Source: Galligastranaerophilus_A sp964467625 (GTDB lineage Bacteria; Cyanobacteriota; Vampirovibrionia; Gastranaerophilales; Gastranaerophilaceae). Taken from it: a DNA stretch of 64,000 nt. A program made the translations under genes and the position numbers. This document shows, piece by piece, positions 9,480 through 17,838 of this stretch. Each line of letters opens with the position of its first letter. The first letter of the stretch is position 1. The stretch lies in NCBI GenBank assembly GCA_964467625.1, contig CAYXRM010000001.1:434001-498000 (forward strand), in the 5' to 3' direction. Under the pieces are notes generated by a model, which was given only the letters and a program-made list of their open reading frames with translations, was not told where the DNA came from and ran no database searches.

Positions 9480-10730
9480 TTAAAGATTGCTTTCAGGAAT
9501 AATCATATCGCCCGTAATCAGCATAAAGAGGTTGTCTTTTGTGTCATCTTCATATTTAACAACGGGGACAAGTTTGTTTGTGAATTTCCAAGCAGCATTT
9601 CTTTTTGAATATTTTTTTTCTGCGTCATTTTTAATTTTGATTGAATTTTTTTGCTTTTCTTCAACAACTTTACCTTTGTATGTTGAATATAAAACACCTG
9701 CAATTGGGAATTCCGTTCCGTTTGTTAAAATTGCTTTATTGAACACAATATATGCTTTGTGTTGTTTTTTCAACCAATATGATTTTTCGGTTCTATCAAC
9801 GTAACCAACAAATTTTGTGCCATGGTCATAGAGCTTTGTTCCTTCAAGAGAATAAACATCTTTTGGAGAAACATAGGTTAATTCTTGACCTTCTTGTGCT
9901 GTTCTTGCGTCAACTCTTTGAAGTGCTTTTACGGGAACAATGTTGCCTGCTTCGATGATTTTTTTGTTTTCATAAAGTTTTACATTTTTTTTGTATGAAT
10001 ATTTAAATTCCCCAAGAGTGTTTGTGCCAACAAAAACAGGGACATATTTTTCAATTTCCTCATTTTCTTCGGCATAGTTAACTTTGTCTTCAGGCAAATA
10101 TGAAAGTTTATAAGCGTTAATTGCCAATCTCAATTTGTGCATTAAAACGGCAGTTTCAGCTCTTGTCAAATATTCATTTGGAAGAAGAATGTCTTTTTTA
10201 GGGTAATTAACGTAAATGTCGTTTACGATATTGTTGATGTATGAAGGAGTTGCCCATGATGGAACATCATTTTTGTCTTTAAAACTGTTTAAAACCGATG
10301 TATCCCAAAAGTCTGTTCTTACAACATTTGCAATAATACTTGAAGCTTCGCTTCTTTTTAAATATCCGTTAGGTTCAAAGTTTCCATTCGGGTACCCGCA
10401 TACAATTTGAAGTTGTTGAAGGGTTAAAATGTTTCTTCCATATTTTGTTTGTTGTGAAACGTCTTTAAAACCTTCATATGACGGTATGGGGGCTCTTTGA
10501 ATGACATTATAAACGGCATTTGCAAATTCTGCCCTTGTAACGGGTGTGTCAGGTTCAAATTTTGTTCCTTTAAGTTCAAGGTAATTGTTTTGAATGGCTT
10601 CCACAATTGAATTTGCTGCCCAGTGATTTCCGGTTACGTCTGAAATCGTGATACCATATGCACAATCAGCCCCACAGATAAGACCGGAGCTAATAAGACA
10701 CAGGATAAAAAATTTTTTAAAAGAATTCAT
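9480..10730 (-). CDS. Secreted protein with three SLH domains
   Basis: A 416-residue envelope protein. I start it at the ATG at 10730, not the TTG five codons upstream, because GCGAGG is correctly spaced before this ATG and the signal peptide then begins MNSFKKFFILCLISSG. After cleavage near residue 25, three SLH domains follow (about 27-75, 85-140 and 145-200), each with the typical F-x-D-V/K and TRAE/KRSE blocks. The C-terminal 200 residues match nothing I recognise and include no porin-like barrel. SLH domains bind peptidoglycan-linked polymers; in cyanobacteria and other diderms they tether the outer membrane to the wall. Confidence 0.87.
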   Translation of the reverse strand: MNSFKKFFILCLISSGLICGADCAYGITISDVTGNHWAANSIVEAIQNNYLELKGTKFEPDTPVTRAEFANAVYNVIQRAPIPSYEGFKDVSQQTKYGRNILTLQQLQIVCGYPNGNFEPNGYLKRSEASSIIANVVRTDFWDTSVLNSFKDKNDVPSWATPSYINNIVNDIYVNYPKKDILLPNEYLTRAETAVLMHKLRLAINAYKLSYLPEDKVNYAEENEEIEKYVPVFVGTNTLGEFKYSYKKNVKLYENKKIIEAGNIVPVKALQRVDARTAQEGQELTYVSPKDVYSLEGTKLYDHGTKFVGYVDRTEKSYWLKKQHKAYIVFNKAILTNGTEFPIAGVLYSTYKGKVVEEKQKNSIKIKNDAEKKYSKRNAAWKFTNKLVPVVKYEDDTKDNLFMLITGDMIIPESNL

Positions 10731-10816
10731 ATTTCCTCGCTTCAAAATTATTCTGATGGCATTTTTAGTAAAATTTTACACTAAGTATTTTTTAAACGCA
10801 ATATAACAAAGTAATA

Positions 10817-11818
10817 TTACTTCATACATTCTATAACATCATTGATGTCAAAATTTAAACATTCTGATTTTTCACAATTAAATGCCCTTTTGTGCCAAAG
10901 GCAGGGTCTGCAATTTATTTTTTTTGAAATAACTTTAATGCTTTCTTTTTTTGGAACAAGTTTTTCTTCATTTGTTGGCCCGAAAAACACAATAATTTCT
11001 TTATTAAGCCCTACCCCTAAGTGCAGAGGGGCGCTGTCACAGCAAATTAATTTTTTGGATTTTTTAATTAAACCTGCCATTTGGTATAAGTTTTTTGTTT
11101 TTCCAAACATTGAGCAAAAATTTGGGTTGTTTGTAATTTCTTTATTTTGAAGAATAAAATTTATAACATCAGCATCATCGGGCCCGCCTGCCAAAACAAC
11201 TTTTTCCCCTTTAGACAGCAGCCTTTTTATTAAGTCAACCCAAAGCTCTTTTTTTGGACATTTAAAAATGTTTTTCTTTATGCTCATTAAAGATACTCCG
11301 GGGTGGAGCAAGATAAAATCGTTTTCAAAAAAGTTTTCTTCCAATTGAAAGTCAGGGTCATATGAAATTTTAGGAAGTTCAAAATCAGCTTCACCAAGAG
11401 GTTTTATAAGGTCAAAATACATGTTTCCAGCATAGCAGTTTTCATTTAAGGGAACATCATCTGTGAGCAAAAAAGAAGTTTTTGTTCTGTAGCCGATTTT
11501 TTTCTTTGCCTTCATTAAAAACAAAATGATTGCAACAAAGGGGGACTTTCCGCTTGAGATGACAGTGTCAAAGTTTAGAGTCCAAGTTTTGAAAATTAGT
11601 TTTAAAATATTTAAATATTTTTTTATGCCACCCGCTTTTATGTCAACCGTTATAACATCATCAATAAGCGGGCAAAGCCCCATAATTCCCTTTGCACGAT
11701 TTTCCAGACAAAGAGTGATTTTGGAATTAGGGTAAAGCTTTTTAAACCCTTGAAGCGTAGGCAGAAAGAGAATTTCATCACCAATTCCGCCATAATTTAT
11801 AAATAAAACATTATCCAT
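10817..11818 (-). CDS. Glycosyltransferase family 9 (heptosyltransferase-like)
   Basis: A 333-residue GT-B enzyme. The N-terminus has the family opening NYGGIGDEILFLPTL. The C-terminal half has ILLHPGVS, the substrate-contact stretch CCDSAPLHLGVGLNKEIIVFFGPT, and a C-x2-C tail (NCRPCLWHKRAFNC) typical of GT9. These enzymes transfer heptose or another sugar from an ADP-sugar to the lipopolysaccharide core at the inner membrane. The gene is monocistronic or the start of a minus-strand unit, and the acceptor sugar is unknown. Together with lptB and lptF/G at 53-55 kb it supports an LPS-bearing outer membrane. Confidence 0.85.
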   Translation of the reverse strand: MDNVLFINYGGIGDEILFLPTLQGFKKLYPNSKITLCLENRAKGIMGLCPLIDDVITVDIKAGGIKKYLNILKLIFKTWTLNFDTVISSGKSPFVAIILFLMKAKKKIGYRTKTSFLLTDDVPLNENCYAGNMYFDLIKPLGEADFELPKISYDPDFQLEENFFENDFILLHPGVSLMSIKKNIFKCPKKELWVDLIKRLLSKGEKVVLAGGPDDADVINFILQNKEITNNPNFCSMFGKTKNLYQMAGLIKKSKKLICCDSAPLHLGVGLNKEIIVFFGPTNEEKLVPKKESIKVISKKINCRPCLWHKRAFNCEKSECLNFDINDVIECMK

Positions 11819-11866
11819 AATTTTAATTTTATAATAAAATAAATAATTATCAAAAAGGGAAATTTT

Positions 11867-12595
11867 ATGACATCAACAATTGCGATAGCTGGAAAATCAG
11901 GCAGTGGAAAGACAAATGTTGTTTTTTATCTTTCAAAAGTAATTAAAAAACTTTTTCCGGATAAAACCATACTTCTTGTTGATAACGATTTAACTCAGGA
12001 ATTATCAGGCTTTTTTGGGCTTAGGATAGATAATACGATATATGGAATAAGGTCTGGAAAACACGAATATAACACCGGTATTCCAAGCAAAATGACAAAA
12101 CAAGAATATATTGAATGGGCGCTTGAAGACATTTTGGTTGAGGTTGAACCAAATATTGATATCATTGTTTCTTCTCATGTTGCCTCTAAAGATTGCAGAT
12201 GCCCGATTACAAAGCAGATGAACGATGCCATTGTAAAACTTGTGGAAAGGTATGATTTTGTTATTTTTGATTGTGAATATGACCTGTCTTACCTTCATCA
12301 GCTTGTGGATTACCCGATAGATAGTACAATTTTGATTTTAAATTCAGGCGCAAATTCAATTGAAATTGCAAAGAGAATTTTTGAAACATCCAAAAAATAT
12401 GCTTCAAACGGGCAGTTTGGGGTTGTTTTAAATAAAATTACGGAGCAAGCCTTAAATAAAACCATAGAAGGCCTAAATTCCCTTGATTTGAATTTCTTGG
12501 GACAAATTCCCGATTTTGGAGAGAATATTAATGGGGAAGAATTTGAAAATTCAATAAATACAATATATTCAAGGTTAAATCTTCCGCAAAGGTAA
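11867..12595 (+). CDS. MinD/CooC-like deviant-Walker ATPase
   Basis: A 242-residue SIMIBI-class ATPase. The deviant Walker A motif AGKSGSGKT (8-16) keeps both Lys10 and Lys15, and a switch aspartate lies in LLVDND (39-41). The sequence SKDCRCP places a C-x-C pair at Cys110 and Cys112. In the nickel-insertion ATPase CooC a C-x-C pair at almost the same position binds metal at the dimer interface, so metal handling is possible. It sits three bases before folD and probably heads the folD-alr-gcv operon. A -10-like TATAAT (11830-11835) lies upstream without a clear -35. The family is well supported; the specific role is not. Confidence 0.75.
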   Translation: MTSTIAIAGKSGSGKTNVVFYLSKVIKKLFPDKTILLVDNDLTQELSGFFGLRIDNTIYGIRSGKHEYNTGIPSKMTKQEYIEWALEDILVEVEPNIDIIVSSHVASKDCRCPITKQMNDAIVKLVERYDFVIFDCEYDLSYLHQLVDYPIDSTILILNSGANSIEIAKRIFETSKKYASNGQFGVVLNKITEQALNKTIEGLNSLDLNFLGQIPDFGENINGEEFENSINTIYSRLNLPQR

Positions 12596-12598
12596 AAT

Positions 12599-13453
12599 AT
12601 GACGGCAAAAATTATAGACGGTAAAAAAATAGCACAGAAAATTATAGATGAAATAAAAGACAAAGTGGGGAAGCTTCAAACAAAGCCTTCTCTTGCGGTA
12701 ATTGTGGCGGGGAATAATCCGGCATCTTTAGTATATGTTAAAAATAAGGCAAAAAAGGCTGAAGAAATTGGGTTTGGCTCGGTTGTGGAAAAGTTGGATG
12801 AAAATGTAACAAAAGAAGAACTTTTGCAGGTTATTGATAAATTTAACCAAGACCCTTCAATTACGGGAGTTTTGCTCCAGTTGCCTTTGCCTTCTCATCT
12901 TTCAAAAGAAGATTTTTTGGATAAAATTTCCCCCCTAAAAGATGTGGACGGATTTAATACGTATAATGCAGGCAAACTCTTTAAAGGCGAAGTGCCGCAT
13001 GTTTTGCCTTGCACCCCCTTTGGAATTGTTAAGCTTTTAGAAGAAGAAAAGATTGAAATTTCAGGTAAATTGGCACTTGTAATCGGGCGCTCCAATATCG
13101 TGGGAAAACCGATTGCTGCTCTTTTATCTCAAAAAAATGCGACCGTTATTTTGGCACATTCCAAAACTGAAAATCTGCCAGAATTAATGAAAATGGCGGA
13201 TATTATAGTTTCTGCAACGGGGATATCAAACCTTGTTTGCGGTAAGGACATTAAAAGTGGGGCAGTTATCGTGGATGTTGGCATTATAAGAAATAGCGAG
13301 GGAAAATTAACAGGGGATGTTGATTTTAACTCCACGCTTGAGGTTGCTTCTTATATAACCCCTGTCCCCGGGGGGGTTGGGCCTATGACAATTGCCATGC
13401 TTATGGTTAATACTTATGAATTATTTAAACTTCAAATGAAGGAATTGAAATGA
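12599..13453 (+). CDS. folD: Methylenetetrahydrofolate dehydrogenase/cyclohydrolase
   Basis: This 284-residue bifunctional enzyme interconverts 5,10-methylene-, methenyl- and 10-formyl-tetrahydrofolate in the cytoplasm. Family signatures are intact: YVKNKAKKAEEIG with the catalytic lysine, VLLQLPLP, PCTPFGIVKLLE, the dinucleotide-binding VIGRSNIVGKP and the C-terminal PVPGGVGPMTIAML. Length is typical. Its position in an operon with gcvT and gcvH makes sense, because GcvT produces the methylene-tetrahydrofolate that FolD uses. The 3' end overlaps alr by four bases. Confidence 0.96.
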   Translation: MTAKIIDGKKIAQKIIDEIKDKVGKLQTKPSLAVIVAGNNPASLVYVKNKAKKAEEIGFGSVVEKLDENVTKEELLQVIDKFNQDPSITGVLLQLPLPSHLSKEDFLDKISPLKDVDGFNTYNAGKLFKGEVPHVLPCTPFGIVKLLEEEKIEISGKLALVIGRSNIVGKPIAALLSQKNATVILAHSKTENLPELMKMADIIVSATGISNLVCGKDIKSGAVIVDVGIIRNSEGKLTGDVDFNSTLEVASYITPVPGGVGPMTIAMLMVNTYELFKLQMKELK

Positions 13454-14595
13454 AAAATATAAGAACAAGCTTTACAAACAAACACAGAGATTCTTGGGTG
13501 GAAGTTGACCTTGGGCATTTGGAAGAAAATATTAAAAACATTAAAGGGAAAATTAAAAATGTTGAAAATAAAAATCTTCTTGCTGTGATTAAGGCGGATG
13601 GTTACGGGCATGGAAGCATTATGTGTGCGCCAACTCTTTTGGCATGCGGTATTACAAGTTTTGGAGTTGCTTCAATTGATGAGGGAATTGAACTTCGTGA
13701 AAACAAAATAACTTGCCCCGTGCTTGTTTTGGGGGCGGTTCCTGTGTGGGCGCTTGAAGCAGCGCTTGATTACGGTATTTGCGTTTCAATTTTTAATGAA
13801 GAACACATAGAAGCGATTAAAATGCTTTATGAAAGGCGCAAAAAGAAGCTTGATGTTCAAGTTAAAATTGATACAGGCATGAACAGAATTGGGATAAACT
13901 ATAAAAAAGCTCCTGAATTTATAAACAAGATAAGAAAGCTTGAATGTTTGAATTTAAAGGGAGTGTTTTCTCATTTTGCAGATGCAGAGAATGAGGAAAA
14001 TTTAAAATCGCAAATTGAAAAATTCAATTATGTTTTGGATAACATTGACACAAAAGGGCTTCAAATACATATACAAAACAGTTTGGGCGCTTTTATTTTA
14101 GATGATGACAGATATAATACGATAAGGCTTGGAATTATAATATATGGCTTGAGCCCGCTTGACAAGGACAGTAAAATGCCCGCTGTGCTGCCTGAATTAA
14201 AGCAATTGATTAGCGTTAAGGGCAGAATAACAAACATTCACACAATTGAAAAAGGTGAAGGGGTAAGTTATGGGTATATTTATAAGGCAGATAAAAAAAC
14301 CAAAATTGCTACAATTCCAATTGGTTATGCTGATGGAGTTTCAAGAAACCTTTCAGGCAAAATTAAAGGGTCTGTTAATGGAGTCTTGGTAAATCAAGTC
14401 GGAAGAATTACAATGGATCAAATGATGTTTGATATAACCGGAATTGATGCTAATATAGGAGATGTAATTACTATCTTGGGGCATGATGAAACAAACTTTT
14501 TATCGGTTGACATGTGGGCAAAAATTTTAAATACAATAAATTATGAACTTACTTGCCGCCTTAAAGTAAGATTGCCGAGAATTTATGTGAGGTAA
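13450..14595 (+). CDS. alr: Alanine racemase
   Basis: A 381-residue PLP enzyme of fold type III that makes D-alanine for peptidoglycan. The PLP lysine lies in LLAVIKADGYGHG (Lys48). The second catalytic residue, a tyrosine, is in GEGVSYGYIY. The C-terminal beta domain (about 250-381) carries GRITMDQMMFD. Compared with minimal Alr proteins it has a short N-terminal extension (about 12 residues). It lies between folD and gcvT, overlapping folD by four bases, so D-alanine synthesis is expressed with one-carbon metabolism. Confidence 0.94.
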   Translation: MKNIRTSFTNKHRDSWVEVDLGHLEENIKNIKGKIKNVENKNLLAVIKADGYGHGSIMCAPTLLACGITSFGVASIDEGIELRENKITCPVLVLGAVPVWALEAALDYGICVSIFNEEHIEAIKMLYERRKKKLDVQVKIDTGMNRIGINYKKAPEFINKIRKLECLNLKGVFSHFADAENEENLKSQIEKFNYVLDNIDTKGLQIHIQNSLGAFILDDDRYNTIRLGIIIYGLSPLDKDSKMPAVLPELKQLISVKGRITNIHTIEKGEGVSYGYIYKADKKTKIATIPIGYADGVSRNLSGKIKGSVNGVLVNQVGRITMDQMMFDITGIDANIGDVITILGHDETNFLSVDMWAKILNTINYELTCRLKVRLPRIYVR

Positions 14596-14597
14596 AA

Positions 14598-15737
14598 ATG
14601 GATAAAAAAACATTTTTGTACAACAAACAAACGGAATTAAATGCAAAACTTGTTCCCTTTGCAGGTTGGCTTATGCCTGTTTCATACAAGGGGATTATTG
14701 AAGAACACAATGCAGTCAGACAAAATGTCGGACTTTTTGATGTTTCGCATATGGGAGAAGTTTTTGTGTATGGAGATGATTCCTTAACATTTCTTCAAAA
14801 ACTTGTTCCGCAGGATGTTTCAAAACTTGAAAAGCACAAGGCAATATATTGCCAACTGACAAATGAAAATGGCGGAATTATAGATGATTTAATTATCTAC
14901 AGGCTTGATGAACCCAAAAAAGATTATCTTTTAATTGTAAACGCTTCAAGAATTGATGAAGACTTAAACTGGATGGTAAGGCATTCTTTGGGGTTTGATG
15001 TTTCAATTGTAAATGATTCTCACAACTATTCCCTTCTTGCTCTGCAAGGTCCAAAGGCAACTAAGTTGGTTGAAAAATTGGGAATGGAAGAAGAAAATCA
15101 GCCCGCTTATTTTTCAATTAAGCGGGGAGAGCTCAAGGGAATTAACGTACTCATTGCAAGAACAGGCTACACGGGTGAAGACGGGTTTGAAATTCTTGTT
15201 AAAAACCATTATTCAGCTTATTTGTGGGATGAAATTTTAAATATCGGTAAAGAATTTGATATAATGCCGATTGGCTTGGGCGCAAGGGATACTTTGAGAT
15301 TAGAAGCGGCGCTTCACTTATACGGGAATGATTTGGATGAAACGGTTACCCCGATTGAGGCGGGACTTGGCTGGTCTGTTGCTAAAGATAAAAAAGAAGA
15401 TTATAACGGCAAAAAAGTTATAATGGGGCAGCTTGAGGGTAAGTTGCCAAAAGCAAAAAGATTAATCGGTTTTGAAATGAAAGATAAAATTCCGGCTCGT
15501 CATGGGTATGAAGTTTATTTTGAAGGTCAAAAGATAGGCACAGTCACGTCTGGTGGCCCTTCACCCGTGTTGAAAAAGAACATTGGTTTAGCGTATATTA
15601 ATATAAATAATGAAACATCGCTTAACAATGTACAAAAAATAGTTGGCACAAATATACAAATTATGATAAGAAATAAACTGTACGATGCCACAGTCGTTAA
15701 AAGACCATTTATTGAGAAGAAGTATAAAAAAGGATAG
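14598..15737 (+). CDS. gcvT: Glycine cleavage system T protein (aminomethyltransferase)
   Basis: This 379-residue T protein accepts the aminomethyl group from lipoyl-GcvH and yields methylene-tetrahydrofolate and ammonia. Typical features are PFAGWLMPVSYKGI near the N-terminus, LFDVSHMGEV, LALQGPKA, ARTGYTGEDGFEI and GLGARDTLRLEA. The C-terminal barrel (about 290-379) includes GTVTSGGPSPVL. Length is normal. It lies two bases after alr and three bases before gcvH. Confidence 0.96.
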   Translation: MDKKTFLYNKQTELNAKLVPFAGWLMPVSYKGIIEEHNAVRQNVGLFDVSHMGEVFVYGDDSLTFLQKLVPQDVSKLEKHKAIYCQLTNENGGIIDDLIIYRLDEPKKDYLLIVNASRIDEDLNWMVRHSLGFDVSIVNDSHNYSLLALQGPKATKLVEKLGMEEENQPAYFSIKRGELKGINVLIARTGYTGEDGFEILVKNHYSAYLWDEILNIGKEFDIMPIGLGARDTLRLEAALHLYGNDLDETVTPIEAGLGWSVAKDKKEDYNGKKVIMGQLEGKLPKAKRLIGFEMKDKIPARHGYEVYFEGQKIGTVTSGGPSPVLKKNIGLAYININNETSLNNVQKIVGTNIQIMIRNKLYDATVVKRPFIEKKYKKG

Positions 15738-15740
15738 CTT

Positions 15741-16133
15741 ATGGCAGAAGAAATAAAAATTCCGGAAGGTATATTATGTTCAAACACCCATGAATGGGTT
15801 TTAGAAGAAGAAGACAAATGCACAATCGGGCTTACCGACTATGCTGTTGAACAATTGGGCGATGTTGTGTTTGTCGAATTGCCCGAGGTTGGTTCTGAGT
15901 TTGCAAAAAATGAAGTTTTTGCAACGATTGAATCTGTTAAGGCAGCTTCTGAAATTTATATGCCGATTGGCGGCAAGGTTGTTGAAGTTAATGAAGATTT
16001 AATTAATTCACCTGAAATCATTAACGAAGACCCATATGAAAAAGGTTGGCTTATCAAAATTGCAAGCGAAACCGTACAAGAGGACGCAGTGGGGCTTCTT
16101 GAATATGAAGACTATAGAGAAGAGATAGCTTAA
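15741..16133 (+). CDS. gcvH: Glycine cleavage system H protein
   Basis: A 130-residue lipoyl carrier that shuttles the aminomethyl intermediate between the P and T proteins. The lipoylation lysine is Lys67 in the invariant ATIESVKAASE. The N-terminal THEWV and the GDVVFVELPEVG stretch are standard. It lies within the gcvT-gcvH-gcvPA run, three bases after gcvT. Confidence 0.97.
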   Translation: MAEEIKIPEGILCSNTHEWVLEEEDKCTIGLTDYAVEQLGDVVFVELPEVGSEFAKNEVFATIESVKAASEIYMPIGGKVVEVNEDLINSPEIINEDPYEKGWLIKIASETVQEDAVGLLEYEDYREEIA

Positions 16134-16136
16134 TTT

Positions 16137-17387
16137 ATGAGAAATTTTGAAGCGCACACAAATGAAATAAGAGAAGAAATGCTCAAAGAGATTGGCGTCT
16201 GTGATGTTGAAGATTTTTTTGACGTTATTCCAAGGGCATGCAGACTTGAAAAATTGAATTTGGATGCGCCTTTAAGCGAAATGAAAGCAAAAAAAGAGCT
16301 CTTAGGGCTTGCTAAAAAAAATAAAACTGACTATATCTCTTTTGTGGGGGGCGGCGCAGTTAAAAAATTTGTGCCATCCGCTATTGGTGGGGTCGCTTCA
16401 AGGTTTGAATTTCTATCTGCATATACACCCTATCAGCCTGAAATATCACAAGGCACATTGCAGATTATGTATGAATTTCAAACCATGATATGCAATTTGA
16501 CAAATATGGATGTTTCCAATGCTTCTGTTTATGATGGGGCAAGCGCTTGCGCTGAAGGGTGCCTTATGGCAGTCAGAATAAGCAAGGTGAGAAATATTTT
16601 TATTTCATCAAAATTAAACCCTAATTATATTGAAGTTATTAAAACTTACCTTTGGGCGCAGGATATTAAATTCACCGTGGGGGACAAACCCAATGAAGAT
16701 GAAGAATACGGTGGAAAAATTTATGCATATCCCGACTGTTTTGGTGAATTGAGTGAGCCTTATCAAAAAACAAAAAAAGAGTTAATTATCGCATGTGTTG
16801 ATTTATCTCTTTTGCCTTGTATAGAGCCACCTTCCGTGGATATTGTCGTTGGAGATTATCAGCCTTTTGGACTTAATTTGAGCTTTGGCGGGCCTTATGG
16901 TGGCTTTATTGCCGTTAAAGACGCTTATAAAAGGCAACTTGTAGGCAGAATTGCAGGCAGGACGGTTGATAAGGACGGCAAAATTGCATACGTATTAACC
17001 TTGCAGGCAAGGGAACAGCACATAAGAAGAAGCAAGGCAACCGGAAATATTTGTTCAAATCAAGCCTTAACGGCGCTTTGTGCGACTTTGTATCTTTCTT
17101 TGATAGGCAAAAGTGCGCTTGTTGAGATGGGGCAATTTTCTTACACGCTTGCGCACAAATTGTCTAAAATGCTTGCAGATATTGGATATGAAACTTTAAA
17201 TAAAGAATTTTTTAATACATTTACAATAAAAATGAAAAACGGAATGAACTCAAAAACTTTCCTTTCCCGCCTAAAAAAGAACAATATCTTGGGCGGAGTT
17301 GAAATGGGTGATGATAAAGTTGTTATTACAACAACTGAGCTTAACGATTTTGATGAACTCGATGATTATGTTTTGGCGCTTAAATAA
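16137..17387 (+). CDS. gcvPA: Glycine dehydrogenase (decarboxylating) subunit 1
   Basis: The N-terminal subunit of two-subunit glycine decarboxylase (P protein), 416 residues. Signatures include FVGGGAVKKFVPSAIG, AYTPYQPEISQGTLQ, VYDGASACAEG, LSFGGPYGGF and SKATGNICSNQALTALCA. The PLP lysine is carried by the partner GcvPB, which is normally encoded immediately downstream. Here 142 non-coding bases and a ribbon-helix-helix gene follow, so gcvPB must be elsewhere or missing. The C-terminus (VVITTTELNDFDEL) matches the normal end, so this gene is not truncated. Confidence 0.95.
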   Translation: MRNFEAHTNEIREEMLKEIGVCDVEDFFDVIPRACRLEKLNLDAPLSEMKAKKELLGLAKKNKTDYISFVGGGAVKKFVPSAIGGVASRFEFLSAYTPYQPEISQGTLQIMYEFQTMICNLTNMDVSNASVYDGASACAEGCLMAVRISKVRNIFISSKLNPNYIEVIKTYLWAQDIKFTVGDKPNEDEEYGGKIYAYPDCFGELSEPYQKTKKELIIACVDLSLLPCIEPPSVDIVVGDYQPFGLNLSFGGPYGGFIAVKDAYKRQLVGRIAGRTVDKDGKIAYVLTLQAREQHIRRSKATGNICSNQALTALCATLYLSLIGKSALVEMGQFSYTLAHKLSKMLADIGYETLNKEFFNTFTIKMKNGMNSKTFLSRLKKNNILGGVEMGDDKVVITTTELNDFDELDDYVLALK

Positions 17388-17529
17388 AGGCTTTTAGCTA
17401 ATATGAAGTAATGTAACAAAAAATATATAAAATTAATATAAAAAAGGCAATTTTATTATTTATTTTTTGTTTATATAAGTACAAGAGAGCAATTAGAGAA
17501 AACCAAAACATTCAAAAAGGAGATAACAT

Positions 17530-17718
17530 ATGGCAAGAGTTTTAATTTCAATGCCCGAAAAATTTTTAGATGAGATTGACCAAATTGCGGATACTGAAAA
17601 CCGTTCAAGGTCAGAACTTATCAGAGAGGCCTTGAGGACATATATTCATAGGTCAAAAATTAGGGAAAACACACTTGCAAATAAAAACGCTTCAATTCTA
17701 GAGGCACTGTTAGATTAA
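17530..17718 (+). CDS. Ribbon-helix-helix (CopG-type) transcriptional regulator
   Basis: A 62-residue protein. Residues 1-47 form a classic ribbon-helix-helix: the beta strand ARVLISMPEKF, a first helix DEIDQIAD, the turn NRSRSELI and a second helix REALRTYIHR. It binds DNA as a dimer. A strong ribosome site (AAAGGAG) lies 8 bases before the ATG. It has its own intergenic leader of about 140 bases after gcvPA and is followed by a terminator at 17740. No toxin-like gene is adjacent, so a free-standing regulator is more likely than an antitoxin. Its target is unknown. Confidence 0.85.
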   Translation: MARVLISMPEKFLDEIDQIADTENRSRSELIREALRTYIHRSKIRENTLANKNASILEALLD

Positions 17719-17739
17719 TAAACATTATATAAGTTGATT

Positions 17740-17768
17740 AGGCACCTTTAATTAAAAGGTGCCTATTT
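17740..17768 (+). terminator. Terminator after the ribbon-helix-helix gene
   Basis: A perfect ten-base-pair hairpin, AGGCACCTTT (17740-17749) with AAAGGTGCCT (17755-17764), is followed by a short T-rich stretch. It lies 22 bases after the stop at 17718. Confidence 0.75.
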
Positions 17769-17790
17769 GTATGAATTTTTATATAAAATA

Positions 17791-17820
17791 AAACCCCCCT
17801 AAAATTTTAGAGGGGTTTTA
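17791..17820. terminator. Bidirectional terminator before the prepilin gene end
   Basis: The arms AAACCCC-CTAAAA and TTTTAG-GGGGTTT form a strong hairpin between the convergent genes ending at 17718 and 17839. T-rich tails occur on both strands; on the minus strand it terminates the prepilin transcript. Confidence 0.75.
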
Positions 17821-17838
17821 AAATTATTTCAACCCAAA

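Noticed and set aside
17530..17718. Ribbon-helix-helix gene as an antitoxin
   Set aside because: No toxin-like frame lies next to it; a terminator follows directly and the next gene is an opposite-strand prepilin.
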